Shown here one piece after another: positions 1-7,848 of a stretch of 64,000 nt of DNA (the stretch's first letter is position 1; each line of letters starts with the position of its first letter). The translations under genes and the position numbers were made by a program. This stretch comes from Bog-532 sp965277615. Lineage in GTDB: Bacteria; Actinomycetota; Actinomycetes; Streptosporangiales; Streptosporangiaceae. The stretch is from contig CBDIDG010000002.1 of assembly GCA_965277615.1 (NCBI GenBank), forward strand, positions 186,001 to 250,000, written 5' to 3'. The notes under the pieces were generated by a model. The model searched no databases and was not told where the DNA came from. It saw only the letters and a program-made list of their open reading frames with translations.

Positions 1-769
1 CGGACAGGCGGCCCAGCTCGTCGATGACCTCGGCCGTCCGCTCGCCCTTCTCGCCGACGTTGAAGGCGTAGTACGCGGTCTTCTCGATCTCGTCATAGTC
101 GCGGCCTTCGCGCTCGCAGTGCTCACGGAGCACGTCGAGCTTGTGGCCCAGCTCGGGACCGCCGAACAGGTTGCAGGCCTGCGCGTACTTGGCCACCAGC
201 CGCAGCGTCTTCTTCTCGCCGCCGCCGCCGATCATGATGGGCGGGTGCGGCTTGGTCAGCGCCTGGGGCGAGTTCAGCGGCCGCTCCAGGTGGAACTGCT
301 TGCCGTGGTACGGGCTCTCGTCTCCGGCCCACATCTGCAGGCAGATCTGCAGGGCCTCCTCGAGCTGCTCGAACCGCTCAGCCACCGGCGGGAACGGGAT
401 ACCCAGACCGCGGGACTCCTCTTCGTTCCAGCCCGCCCCGATACCCAGCCACGCCCGGCCGCCGGACAGCACGTCCAGGGTGGTGATGATCTTGGCCAGG
501 ATGCCCGGGTACCGGTAGATGACCCCGGTGACCAGGGTGCCCAGCCGGGCCCGCGACGTGTGCGCGGCTATGAAGCCCAGCGCGGTGTAAGCCTCCAGCA
601 TCTCGTGCTCGGCGGGACCGACCGATCGGATCTGGAAGAAATGGTCCATTAGCATGATGTGCTCGAAGCCAGCGTCGTCCGCGGTGCGGGCCACGGTGGC
701 CAGCGTCGCGCCGAGCTGTTCCGGGTTGCCGGGCCAGGTGAAATCAGGAATCTGAAGTCCGAGTTTCAC
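1..769 (-). CDS. LLM class F420-dependent oxidoreductase (3' end cut by window)
   Basis: The GTG start at 769 follows a strong ribosome site (GGAGGTGA). The visible 256 residues begin MKLGLQIPDFTWPGN and run through the TIM-barrel pattern of luciferase-like monooxygenases: DHFFQI near residue 40, then LDVLSGGRAWLGIGAGWNEEE, then PPIMIGGGGEKKTLRLVAKY. These patterns mark the flavin/F420-binding LLM superfamily, and the N-terminus resembles the TIGR03560-type subgroup. Such proteins oxidise or reduce small organic substrates with coenzyme F420 in the cytoplasm. The substrate cannot be told from sequence. The C-terminal part lies outside the window. Confidence 0.85.
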   Translation of the reverse strand, partial: MKLGLQIPDFTWPGNPEQLGATLATVARTADDAGFEHIMLMDHFFQIRSVGPAEHEMLEAYTALGFIAAHTSRARLGTLVTGVIYRYPGILAKIITTLDVLSGGRAWLGIGAGWNEEESRGLGIPFPPVAERFEQLEEALQICLQMWAGDESPYHGKQFHLERPLNSPQALTKPHPPIMIGGGGEKKTLRLVAKYAQACNLFGGPELGHKLDVLREHCEREGRDYDEIEKTAYYAFNVGEKGERTAEVIDELGRLS

Positions 770-880
770 GCGATCACCTCCGGCGCCAGTCTCCCATATC
801 CGGAGGAAGCTCCGGTAAGCGGGCGGCGCCTGGGTTAGCGGCGGCTTGCGGGCCGCGGCCACCTGGGTCAGCGCCTTGGG

Positions 881-2062
881 TCAGCGGCTGCTGTCCAGCA
901 GGCGGTTGCGCAGGGCCGGGTTCAGGGCGGCGTCGGCCGCGGTCCAGGCCAGAGCGGTGGCGGCGTCGGTCAGGGCCCGGTCGGCCGTCGGCGTGATGCA
1001 GTGTGCCGCGAACTCCTTCTGGTGGTTGACCGCGGGCAGCGAGTCGATGCCGATGTAGGGGTGGATGGCGGGCACGACCAGGGAGACGTTGCCCATGTCG
1101 GTGGAGGCGCGGTTCATCCGGCCCGCCAGGCCCGCGGCGCCCCCCGAACCGTCGGACGGTAGGAACTCCCGACCCAGGTGCTCGGCGTTGGCGCGGTACA
1201 GCGGGAGCAGCTCCGGGTCGTTGCGGAACTCGGCGTACGGGGGCGCCTCGGCCTCGATGTCGAGCTCGCAGCCGGTGGCCAGCGCGCCCGCTTCGAAGCA
1301 GCGCCGGATCTTCGGTTCCAGCCCGGCCAGCTCGTCCAGGCTCTCGGCCCGGACGTACCAGCGGCCCTCGGTCTGCTCGGGGATGATGTTGGGGGCGTCG
1401 CCGGCGTGGGTCACCACCCCGTGCACCCGGGTGCTGGGCAGCAGCTGCTGGCGCAGCAGGCCGATGGCCACCTGGGCCAGGGTGAAGGCGTCGGCCGCGT
1501 TGATGCCCTGCTCGGGGTAGGCCGCGGCGTGGGTCGCCTTGCCGCGGAAGCGGACCAGCATGTGCGACACCGCGAACGGGCGCGCCTCGGCCACGTCGAC
1601 CGGGCCCGGGTGGGCCATCATCGCCGCGTGGATCCCGTCGAAGGCGCCCCGCTCCAGCATGTAGACCTTGCCCCCGCCGCCCTCTTCAGCCGGGGTGCCG
1701 AGCACGGTCACGGTGAGGCCCAGGTCGTCGGCCACGGCGGCCAGGGCCAGCCCGGCCCCGACCGAGGACGCGGCGATGATGTTGTGGCCGCAGGCGTGGC
1801 CGACCCCGGGCAGCGCGTCGTACTCGGCGCAGATCCCGATGTGCAGCGGGCCGGTGCCGGCCCGGGCGATGAACGCGGTGGGCAGCTCGCACGCGCCGGT
1901 CTGGACGTCGAACCCGGCGTCGGCCAGCTCGGCCGAGACCCAGGCCGCGGCCTGCTCCTCATGCCACGCGGTCTCGGGATGGGCGTGCAGCTGATGACTC
2001 AGCCCGGTCAGCCGGTCCCGGGATCCGGCGATGGTCCCGGCGATCGCGTCCTTGACGTCCAT
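881..2062 (-). CDS. M20 family metallo-amidohydrolase (AbgB-like)
   Basis: 393 residues, the usual length for M20 amidohydrolases. GHACGHN near residue 90 supplies metal ligands, and the EE of GTPAEEGGGG is the catalytic/bridging glutamate pair. THAAAYPEQGINAADA lies in the dimerisation (lid) domain, and a late histidine sits in IHPYIGID. The family hydrolyses amide bonds in N-acyl amino acids or p-aminobenzoyl-glutamate-like substrates; the true substrate is unknown. The start is ATG at 2062 with AGGAG six bases upstream. It lies 40 bp downstream of the winged-helix gene on the same strand, so the two may share a transcript. Confidence 0.85.
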   Translation of the reverse strand: MDVKDAIAGTIAGSRDRLTGLSHQLHAHPETAWHEEQAAAWVSAELADAGFDVQTGACELPTAFIARAGTGPLHIGICAEYDALPGVGHACGHNIIAASSVGAGLALAAVADDLGLTVTVLGTPAEEGGGGKVYMLERGAFDGIHAAMMAHPGPVDVAEARPFAVSHMLVRFRGKATHAAAYPEQGINAADAFTLAQVAIGLLRQQLLPSTRVHGVVTHAGDAPNIIPEQTEGRWYVRAESLDELAGLEPKIRRCFEAGALATGCELDIEAEAPPYAEFRNDPELLPLYRANAEHLGREFLPSDGSGGAAGLAGRMNRASTDMGNVSLVVPAIHPYIGIDSLPAVNHQKEFAAHCITPTADRALTDAATALAWTAADAALNPALRNRLLDSSR

Positions 2063-2102
2063 CCCTGCTCCTCTGGTTCCGGCCTGTCTGGTTCCGGCCC
2101 GC

Positions 2103-3245
2103 TCACGACGCCGCTACCTCGAACGTTACGTCCGTGCCGAGATAGCGCCCCACGTCGGTCGCCTCGGCCGCCAGCGCGTCCCGGGTCGCGGCGGCCAGCG
2201 GGGTAAACGGTGCCACGACCAGGCGTGCCCGGCCCGGCCCTCGATTCAGCCGCCAGGTCCCGGCCACCCGGCCGCCGGCCAGCACGGTGGGCTGAATGAA
2301 ACCGCCGCCCGCCTGGATCGACCGCGCGTGCGCCGGATCGAGGATCAGCGTGCGGTCTTGGTACCCCATCAGCAGCGGGTCGAAGTGCCCGAGCAGCCGG
2401 GGCGCCAGCGGGGCGTCGGCCTGCGCGCTGGTCAGCGTGTCGGCCGGGGCCGAGCTGGCCGCGGCCAGCTCGGCCCCGGCCGCGGTCACCGGGACGGTCT
2501 CGGCCGCGATCAGCTCCCAGGCCCGGCGGGTGTCGGCCGCGGGCAGCCCCGACCAGGTGCCGAAGTCGGGCCGTCCCGCGGGCCCGTAGCCGCCCAGGTA
2601 ACGCCGGGCCAGTTCGGCCAGGGCGTCGTCGCGGCTCAGCGCGGGTGCGTCCGGCGCCCAGTCGTCCAGCAGCGCGTAGGTGGGCTCGTCGCCGGGCCGG
2701 TCCGGGCCCCGGCAGATCAGGCCCCGGGCCGCCGCGTAGCCGAGCAGGTGCGGGGGCTGCTGGGTCCGCGGATCGATCTCGATGCCCGCGACGGCCAGCC
2801 CGCTGATCAGCTCGGCCCGGGTCAGCGGGGGCGAGGTGGCCAGGATCGACGCCAGCGCGGTCAGGGCCCGTTGGCACAGCTCGTCACCGAGGCCGAGCTG
2901 AAGACGCCGGCGCCGGTCCTTCCGCGCGAAGACCGGGCCGAACAGGCCGGTCATCCAGCGCACGTCGGCCGTCGCCACCAGGTGCAGCGTGCCCCGCATG
3001 GCCCAGGTCCGGGTGACGTCCCGGTCCGCACCGGCCCGGTCCACGTCGGCCGCGGTCAGCCCGGCGGCGCGGGGCCGGACGGCGAGCCGGGCGGGCGGCG
3101 CGGCCTGGGCCTGAAGGCCGCCCAGGTGCGCGGCGATACCGGCCACCGCCCGGCCTGGGTTACCCGGCCAATCCCGCGGGCGGCCGAGCAGCAGGGCGTG
3201 GCCGCGGGCGCCCCGGAGCTGGTCCGGAGTGAGCGAGGTCCCCAT
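2103..3245 (-). CDS. Winged helix DNA-binding domain-containing protein (HTH_42 family)
   Basis: 380 residues starting MGTSLTPDQLRGARGHALLL. The middle contains TRTWAMRGTLHLVATADVRWM, the hallmark of the actinobacterial HTH_42/YcaQ-like winged-helix family. The C-terminus has LLGHFDPLLMGYQDR and FIQPTVLAGGRVAGTWR, also typical. Related proteins (YcaQ, AlkX types) are DNA glycosylase or DNA-binding proteins, so a nucleic-acid role is likely, but glycosylase activity is not shown. An upstream in-frame extension to 3419 is open but overlaps the divergent acetyltransferase, so the internal ATG at 3245 was chosen. No clear ribosome site is visible. Confidence 0.8.
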   Translation of the reverse strand: MGTSLTPDQLRGARGHALLLGRPRDWPGNPGRAVAGIAAHLGGLQAQAAPPARLAVRPRAAGLTAADVDRAGADRDVTRTWAMRGTLHLVATADVRWMTGLFGPVFARKDRRRRLQLGLGDELCQRALTALASILATSPPLTRAELISGLAVAGIEIDPRTQQPPHLLGYAAARGLICRGPDRPGDEPTYALLDDWAPDAPALSRDDALAELARRYLGGYGPAGRPDFGTWSGLPAADTRRAWELIAAETVPVTAAGAELAAASSAPADTLTSAQADAPLAPRLLGHFDPLLMGYQDRTLILDPAHARSIQAGGGFIQPTVLAGGRVAGTWRLNRGPGRARLVVAPFTPLAAATRDALAAEATDVGRYLGTDVTFEVAAS

Positions 3246-3299
3246 GGCGGTGACGATATCGGGTTGTCCCGCGACGCGCCGACCAGCGAGCATGGGGTG

Positions 3300-3893
3300 A
3301 TGCAGGTTTCCGTCTCCCGTCCCCCCGAGGTCCTCGAGCACGGGCCGGCCACGCTCCGGCGCTGGCGGTTCGGCGACGAGGAAGCCGCGTTCGTGGCCAT
3401 CATCGAGTCGCAGGAGCACCTGCGTCCGTGGATGCCGTGGGCCAAGGGCTACTCACGCGAGAACTCGGTCGAGTTTGTGACCGGCTGTGACCGGGACTGG
3501 GATGCCGGGGTGGCGTTCAACTACGCGATCATCGTGGACGGGGTCATCGCGGGCAGCTGCGGACTGATGGCCCGCCTCGGGCCGGGCGCCCTGGAGATCG
3601 GCTACTGGGTCCACCGCGACTACGTCCGGCGCGGCCTGGCCACCGCGTCGGCCGCCGCGCTGACCAGCGCCGCGTTCGCCCTGCCCGGCATCGACCGGGT
3701 GGAGATCGTGCACGACGAGCTGAACCGGCCCAGCGAGGCGGTGCCGCGCAAGCTCGGCTTCACCCGGGCCGGTCAGCGCATGCTCGATTTCCCGCCCGAG
3801 GCCGGCACCGGCCTCGGTATCGTCTGGCGCCTGGACCGCCCGGCCGCCACACCCTCGGCAGCTACGGCAGGCAGTCAGCGTTCCCCGGACTGA
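3300..3893 (+). CDS. GNAT family N-acetyltransferase (RimJ/RimL type)
   Basis: 197 residues. It starts at ATG 3300, or at the GTG directly before it. It shows LRRWRFGDEEAAFVAI, IVDGVIAGSCGLM, LEIGYWVHRDYVRRGLATAS (the acetyl-CoA pyrophosphate loop) and RVEIVHDELNRPSEAVPRKLGF (the RimJ/RimL 'N..S..V..KLGF' signature). It should transfer acetyl from acetyl-CoA to an amine on a protein N-terminus or small molecule. It is divergent from the winged-helix gene (54 bp between starts), and its 3' end overlaps the convergent hydrolase by 19 bp. The Pro/Ala/Thr-rich last 20 residues are probably unstructured. Confidence 0.85.
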   Translation: MQVSVSRPPEVLEHGPATLRRWRFGDEEAAFVAIIESQEHLRPWMPWAKGYSRENSVEFVTGCDRDWDAGVAFNYAIIVDGVIAGSCGLMARLGPGALEIGYWVHRDYVRRGLATASAAALTSAAFALPGIDRVEIVHDELNRPSEAVPRKLGFTRAGQRMLDFPPEAGTGLGIVWRLDRPAATPSAATAGSQRSPD

Positions 3894-4687
3894 CCGGCCG
3901 TGGCCGGGAGCGTGCTGCCCTCCAGCAGGATCTGGGCCACCAGTGCCGGGTCGTCGGTCATCGGCACGTGCCCGCAGCCGGGCAAGGACAGGAACCGGGC
4001 CTGCGGCAACTGCCGCTGGGCCACCATGGCCTGGCTCGGCGGCAGTAGCCGGTCCTTCGTGCCCCAGGCGATCGTGACCGGGACCTGATCCGGGATGACC
4101 TCGGTGAACCATAGCGGGCTGTCGAGGATCGCGTTGACCGTCGCCCGGGCCGCCGTGAACGCTTGGGCGTCCGCGGCGGCCTGCTCCGGGCTGAGCCGGG
4201 ACGGTCGGCTGACCACCGCGGCGAACATCAGCGCCCGCCCCGCCCGGTAGCGGACCAGCCGCGGGGCCGGGCCCTGCAGTGCCCGCCCCGTGGCCTCCAT
4301 GATCTTGAAGATCGCCTTGGCGTAGCTGAACTGCCGCTGGTTCACCCAGAACCCGGCCGGAGACAACCCGGTCACGGTGGTGGCCCGGCCCCACGACCCG
4401 GCGATCAGGCCCAGCGCCCCGCCGAGCGAGTTGCCCGCCACGTGCGGCCGCTCCAGCCCCAGTTCGTCGAGGAAGGCGACGACGTCTTCGGCCATGGCCT
4501 GGACCGGTTCCCGGCCGTTCGGCTCGAACGGCGGGGACTCGCCGTGCCCCGGCAGGTCCACCATGATCAGCTCGCGGCGGTCACGCAGCAGCCCCACGAT
4601 CGGGCGCCAGGCCTGCCGCCGATGCCCCACGCCATGCAGCAACACCAACGGTGCTCCAGACCCCACCCGGTCATAGGCCAGCGTCAT
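3875..4687 (-). CDS. Alpha/beta fold hydrolase
   Basis: 270 residues starting MTLAYDRVGSGAPLVLLHGV. It has the oxyanion HG motif, VDLPGHGES, the nucleophile elbow GNSLGG (Ser near residue 92), an acid candidate in WGTKDRLLP and the catalytic His in GCGHVPMTDDP. All triad residues are present, so it is expected to be an active ester, lactone or epoxide-type hydrolase in the cytosol. The ATG at 4687 follows GAGAGGTGCGC, which is better than the upstream in-frame ATG at 4717. No substrate can be inferred. Confidence 0.85.
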   Translation of the reverse strand: MTLAYDRVGSGAPLVLLHGVGHRRQAWRPIVGLLRDRRELIMVDLPGHGESPPFEPNGREPVQAMAEDVVAFLDELGLERPHVAGNSLGGALGLIAGSWGRATTVTGLSPAGFWVNQRQFSYAKAIFKIMEATGRALQGPAPRLVRYRAGRALMFAAVVSRPSRLSPEQAAADAQAFTAARATVNAILDSPLWFTEVIPDQVPVTIAWGTKDRLLPPSQAMVAQRQLPQARFLSLPGCGHVPMTDDPALVAQILLEGSTLPATAGQSGER

Positions 4688-4811
4688 CGCGCACCTCTCA
4701 TTACCGCTGAGTAACAAGATCGTACGCGCCGCCCACCGTCTCGCCTAGCCCCGAGTTCGCTGGCCTCGGGCCCCGCCGCCAACCTGCGCCGCGCCAAGCC
4801 CCCCCTCCGCC

Positions 4812-4863
4812 AATACCGTGTGCAAAACTGCTGCCATAGCGACACTTTTTGCACACGCTAATT
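4812..4863. repeat. Dyad element, copy 1
   Basis: Two perfect 11-bp arms, CGTGTGCAAAA (4817-4827) and TTTTGCACACG (4847-4857), flank a 19-base spacer, with partly matching AAT-rich ends. The same arm core recurs at 53492-53543. It lies between the hydrolase start and the end of the membrane-protein gene. It could be an operator or a small dispersed intergenic repeat. Confidence 0.5.
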
Positions 4864-4869
4864 TTCGGG

Positions 4870-5730
4870 TCAGGTGTGGACGGAGACCAGGAGGGTGATG
4901 ATCGCCAGCACGAGGGTGGTGCCAGCGGCTGACCCGTGGATCAGGATGCGCCGCGGCGGGTAGCGTCGCCCCGTCGCCCCAGGAGCCCCAGGAGCCCCAG
5001 GAGCCCCCGTCGCCCCTCCGGACGTCCCTACCCCGGACCTCCCTGACACCCCGGACGTCCCTCGCCCGGACGTCCCCGCTCCGGCGGCTCCCGCCTCGGA
5101 TGCTCCCGCCCCGAGCGGCCCCGCCCCGGACCTCCCCGCCCCAGCCGCCCCAGGCGCCCCCCGCCCGAGCGTCCCAGCCTCCGAAGCCCCCACATCGCGA
5201 GTCACAAGCACCCCGGCAGTTCCGGGAGCCCCAGCGGTCTCAAGCACTTCAGAGGACCGGGCGGCAACCTGGCGGCGGTTGACCGTGTACCAGGTCAGGC
5301 CGGCCGCGATCGTGGCCAGCAAGACGCCGAACGACACCCACGCGAACGTGCCGAACTTGGTCGCCACGTAGGCGATCCAGATACCCAGGCCGACGATGCC
5401 CAGCGCGGGGTGCATGAACTCCAGCAACGGGTGCTGGCCAGGCTGGGTCGCGACCCGCGTGTGGGTGATCGGCGGTACCCGCGCGCCGGCCGCCAGCGCC
5501 TCGGCCGCGGCCTGCGGGATGCCGGCCTGGGCCGGACGCGAGGCGGGCACGGTGACCGGGGTCATCGCCTCAGCCTCGGCCGGATCCGTCGTGGCCGCCC
5601 CGTCCGCGACGGGTGGGCCGGCCGGGCGGGCCGGGCGGCCCGCGACGAGCAGGTACAGGCCGGCGCCCGCGGTGATCATCCAGAGCAACATGGCCGCGAT
5701 ATCCAATGGGGCTCCCTTCGTGCCGACCAT
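4870..5730 (-). CDS. Hypothetical membrane protein with Gly/Ala-rich loop
   Basis: Up to 286 residues. I do not recognise the family. A first helix (about MLLWMITAGAGLYLLVAG) is followed by a hydrophilic stretch, two helices (PALGIVGLGIWIAYVAT and WVSFGVLLATIAAGLTWY), a roughly 90-residue Gly/Ala/Ser/Thr loop of imperfect repeats, and a last helix after RRILIHGSAAGT. Single histidines (FMHPALG, ILIHGSA) at the start of helices 2 and 4 could be ligands, but this is speculation. The start is ambiguous: ATG 5730, or TTG 5706, which has AAGGGAG five bases upstream. It is divergent from the deaminase gene. Confidence 0.6.
   Translation of the reverse strand: MVGTKGAPLDIAAMLLWMITAGAGLYLLVAGRPARPAGPPVADGAATTDPAEAEAMTPVTVPASRPAQAGIPQAAAEALAAGARVPPITHTRVATQPGQHPLLEFMHPALGIVGLGIWIAYVATKFGTFAWVSFGVLLATIAAGLTWYTVNRRQVAARSSEVLETAGAPGTAGVLVTRDVGASEAGTLGRGAPGAAGAGRSGAGPLGAGASEAGAAGAGTSGRGTSGVSGRSGVGTSGGATGAPGAPGAPGATGRRYPPRRILIHGSAAGTTLVLAIITLLVSVHT
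4971..5235. repeat. Degenerate GC-rich coding repeat
   Basis: Imperfect C-rich units such as CCAGGAGCCCCAGGAG repeat in phase with the overlapping membrane protein and encode its Gly/Ala/Ser-rich loop. The lengths are multiples of three, so expansion does not break the frame. Confidence 0.6.
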
Positions 5731-5759
5731 ACAACTCACGACCGGTAGCGTGGACGACC

Positions 5760-6212
5760 ATGCAGGCGGACGCGGTGGACACGAAGATGATGGACCTGGC
5801 GCTGCAGCAGGCCCGGGAGGGCCTGGCCCAGGGCGGCGTCCCGGTCGGTGCGGTGCTGGCCGCGAACGGCCAGGTCCTGGGGGCCGGGCACAACCAGCGG
5901 GTGCAGCAGGACGACCCGGTGGCGCACGGTGAGATCTCCGCGCTGCGGGACGCCGGCCGGCGGCCGGACTACGCCGGCACCACCATGTACACCACGCTGT
6001 CGCCGTGCCAGCTGTGCTCGGGCGCGATCCTGCTGTTCCAGATCCCCCGGGTGGTGGTGGGGGAGGCCGAGACGTTCGCGGGCGACCTGGACTTCCTGCG
6101 CGGCCGCGGGGTCGAGGTCGTGCTGCTGGACGACAGCCGCTGCCAGGACGTGATGCGCGAGTTCCAGGAGCGCTACCCGGAAGTCTGGAGCGAGGACATC
6201 GGCGGCCGGTAG
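5760..6212 (+). CDS. Cytosine deaminase, yeast FCY1 type
   Basis: 150 residues starting MQADAVDTKMMDLALQQ. Zinc ligands are H56 (in HGE, with E58 as proton shuttle), C83 and C86 (SPCQLC). The C-terminal half reads like the fungal enzyme: IPRVVVGEAETFAGD, RGVEVVLLDD and a WSEDIGG end. This points to cytosine deaminase (cytosine to uracil, pyrimidine salvage) rather than the tRNA-adenosine deaminase TadA or guanine deaminase. Bacterial CodA is unrelated in fold. The ATG at 5760 was chosen over an upstream in-frame ATG at 5706, which lies inside the divergent gene. Its promoter must lie in the short gap to that gene. Confidence 0.75.
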   Translation: MQADAVDTKMMDLALQQAREGLAQGGVPVGAVLAANGQVLGAGHNQRVQQDDPVAHGEISALRDAGRRPDYAGTTMYTTLSPCQLCSGAILLFQIPRVVVGEAETFAGDLDFLRGRGVEVVLLDDSRCQDVMREFQERYPEVWSEDIGGR

Positions 6213-6306
6213 TTCCGCTGACCAGTTCCGCGACGATCGCGATCCGGACCGACGCCGGGGGCAAGGATCGCCGGTGGCGGCAGCCTGCTGCGACTAGGAT
6301 CGCGCT

Positions 6307-6768
6307 ATGCCGCGTACGGACAAGGGATCACGGGTGATCGCCGCGTCATCCGAGCGTGCCTGGGCCGCTCTCGTCGATCCCGCGGCGCTCCTGAAATGGC
6401 TTCCTCCGGGCGAGATGACCGGCAGGTTCGAGCGATTCGACGCCCGGCCCGGCGGCTCGTACCGGATGGTGCTGACCTATCCCGACGCGTCGGGCGCACC
6501 GGGCAAGGCGAGCGCAGATTCCGATATCGTCGAGGCTCGCTTCGTCGACATCATCCCCGGCGAGCGGATCGTACAGGCGGTGGACTTCGTCTCCGACGAC
6601 CCCGTCAACGCCGGCACCATGACCATGACCTGGGAGGTCACCCCAGTTGAGGCAGGGACGCGCGTCGACATCACCGCCGAGGACGTCCCGGACGGCATCT
6701 CCGCAGAAGACCACGCCGCCGGGCTGGCCTCGTCCCTGACGAAGCTCGCCGCCTACCTGGAGGGGTAG
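6307..6768 (+). CDS. SRPBCC (AHSA1/START-like) family protein
   Basis: 153 residues of the helix-grip fold: VIAASSERAWAALVDPAALLKWLPP, FDARPGGSYRMVLTY, VEARFVDIIPGERIVQAV, TMTWEVTPVEAGTRVDI and a C-terminal amphipathic helix (AAGLASSLTKLAAYLEG). AHSA1-like bacterial SRPBCC proteins bind hydrophobic ligands or act in stress responses; the specific role is unknown. It stands alone and converges on the LysR gene. It does not look like CoxG of the nearby cox genes (see rejected items). Confidence 0.8.
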   Translation: MPRTDKGSRVIAASSERAWAALVDPAALLKWLPPGEMTGRFERFDARPGGSYRMVLTYPDASGAPGKASADSDIVEARFVDIIPGERIVQAVDFVSDDPVNAGTMTMTWEVTPVEAGTRVDITAEDVPDGISAEDHAAGLASSLTKLAAYLEG

Positions 6769-6816
6769 CCCTCGCTTCGGCCGGTCAGCTACGGCACTAG
6801 CCGCTAACCCAGGCCG

Positions 6817-7755
6817 CTAGCTCCAGATTGTCACGTACACCGGGGGCCGGAACTTCGACGGCGGGACGCCGCTGCCCGGTGAGCGCATCAGCTTCATGGC
6901 TTCCGGCGTGCCCAGGAAGTGCCGCATCGAGCCGGCGATGGCGGGCCGCCGCTCCCGCCGTAGGGTGGTCGCGTACCAGGTCGCCTCCATCGGCGTGGCC
7001 GGGGTGTCGACCACCCGCAGCTCACCCCGGCGGAGCTGGGAGGCGAGCAGGTGGGCCACGCCCGGAGCCACCCCGGCGCCGCTGGCCGCGGCGGCCCAGG
7101 CCGCGGTGGCGTTGGGGAAGACCCGGATCCGGTTCTCCGGCACCCCGAGCTTGGCCAGCATGCGGCTGACGTCGCTGGACGGGTCGATCCCGGACGGGTC
7201 CACGACCCAGGACCAGCCGGCGGGCGCGCCCTTGAGCGGATCCTTGGGTGAGGCCACCGCCACCATGTGGTAGCGGAACACCGGCTCGCTGACCAGCTCC
7301 TTCTCGCTCAGCAGGGGCCCGATGGCCATGTCAGCCAGCCGGTTCACCACCAGCACGGCCATCTCGTCCTCGGCCGCCACCCCGGCCGAGGCCTCGACCG
7401 GCTGGGCGAACCGTCGCGAGAAGGCGTCGGTCAGCGACCCGGCCACGAACTCCGCGAACGAACTGGTCGTGACCAGGCGGAGCTGCTCGGGCAGGCCCTG
7501 GCCGGCCCGCACCGCGGCCTGCGCCTCGGCCCCCAGCGCCACCATCTGCGACGCCACCGGCAGCAGCTTCACGCCCGCGGTGGTCAGGGACATCGTCGCG
7601 CCGTTGCGCGTGATCAGCTGGTCGCCCAGGTGCTGGCGGAGCGCGGTCAGCGCCTGGGAGACGGCGGGCTCGCTCACGTTCAGCATCTTGGCCGCGTCCT
7701 TGACCGACCCGAGCCGGGCCACCATCACGAAGGCACTGAGCTGAGTGAGCGTCAC
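6817..7755 (-). CDS. LysR family transcriptional regulator, probable CO dehydrogenase regulator
   Basis: 312 residues. The N-terminal winged HTH (MTLTQLSAFVMVARLG, then DAAKMLNVSEPAVSQALTAL) is followed by a substrate-binding domain of the usual length. It starts at GTG 7755 and is divergent from coxM, with 93 bp between starts, the classic LysR arrangement. In mycobacteria a LysR regulator (CutR) is known to control CO dehydrogenase genes, so by context this protein is likely to activate coxMSL and repress itself. A dyad in the shared promoter region (7791-7816) is a good binding-site candidate. The effector is not known. Confidence 0.85.
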   Translation of the reverse strand: MTLTQLSAFVMVARLGSVKDAAKMLNVSEPAVSQALTALRQHLGDQLITRNGATMSLTTAGVKLLPVASQMVALGAEAQAAVRAGQGLPEQLRLVTTSSFAEFVAGSLTDAFSRRFAQPVEASAGVAAEDEMAVLVVNRLADMAIGPLLSEKELVSEPVFRYHMVAVASPKDPLKGAPAGWSWVVDPSGIDPSSDVSRMLAKLGVPENRIRVFPNATAAWAAAASGAGVAPGVAHLLASQLRRGELRVVDTPATPMEATWYATTLRRERRPAIAGSMRHFLGTPEAMKLMRSPGSGVPPSKFRPPVYVTIWS

Positions 7756-7790
7756 CTACTGATCATGTGCTCGGTCCGGCCGGATTAGCC

Positions 7791-7816
7791 AGGATTCTTA
7801 ACGCAATGCTTATCCT
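7791..7816. promoter_or_regulatory. Dyad in LysR-coxM divergent promoter
   Basis: AGGAT and ATCCT arms stand 16 bases apart around an AT-richer core (CTTAACGCAATGCT), between the divergent LysR and coxM starts. LysR regulators commonly bind interrupted dyads of about this size in such positions. The assignment is an inference from position and symmetry. Confidence 0.45.
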
Positions 7817-7848
7817 GCTCTTGCCGGGCTCGCACGCCAGGAGGCTCA

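Noticed and set aside
6307..6768. SRPBCC protein next to cox genes as CoxG
   Set aside because: CoxG-type proteins have a different N-terminal pattern and a C-terminal membrane-binding tail. This one has the AHSA1-like FDARPGGSY motif, is 1 kb from coxM and lies on the far side of the LysR gene.
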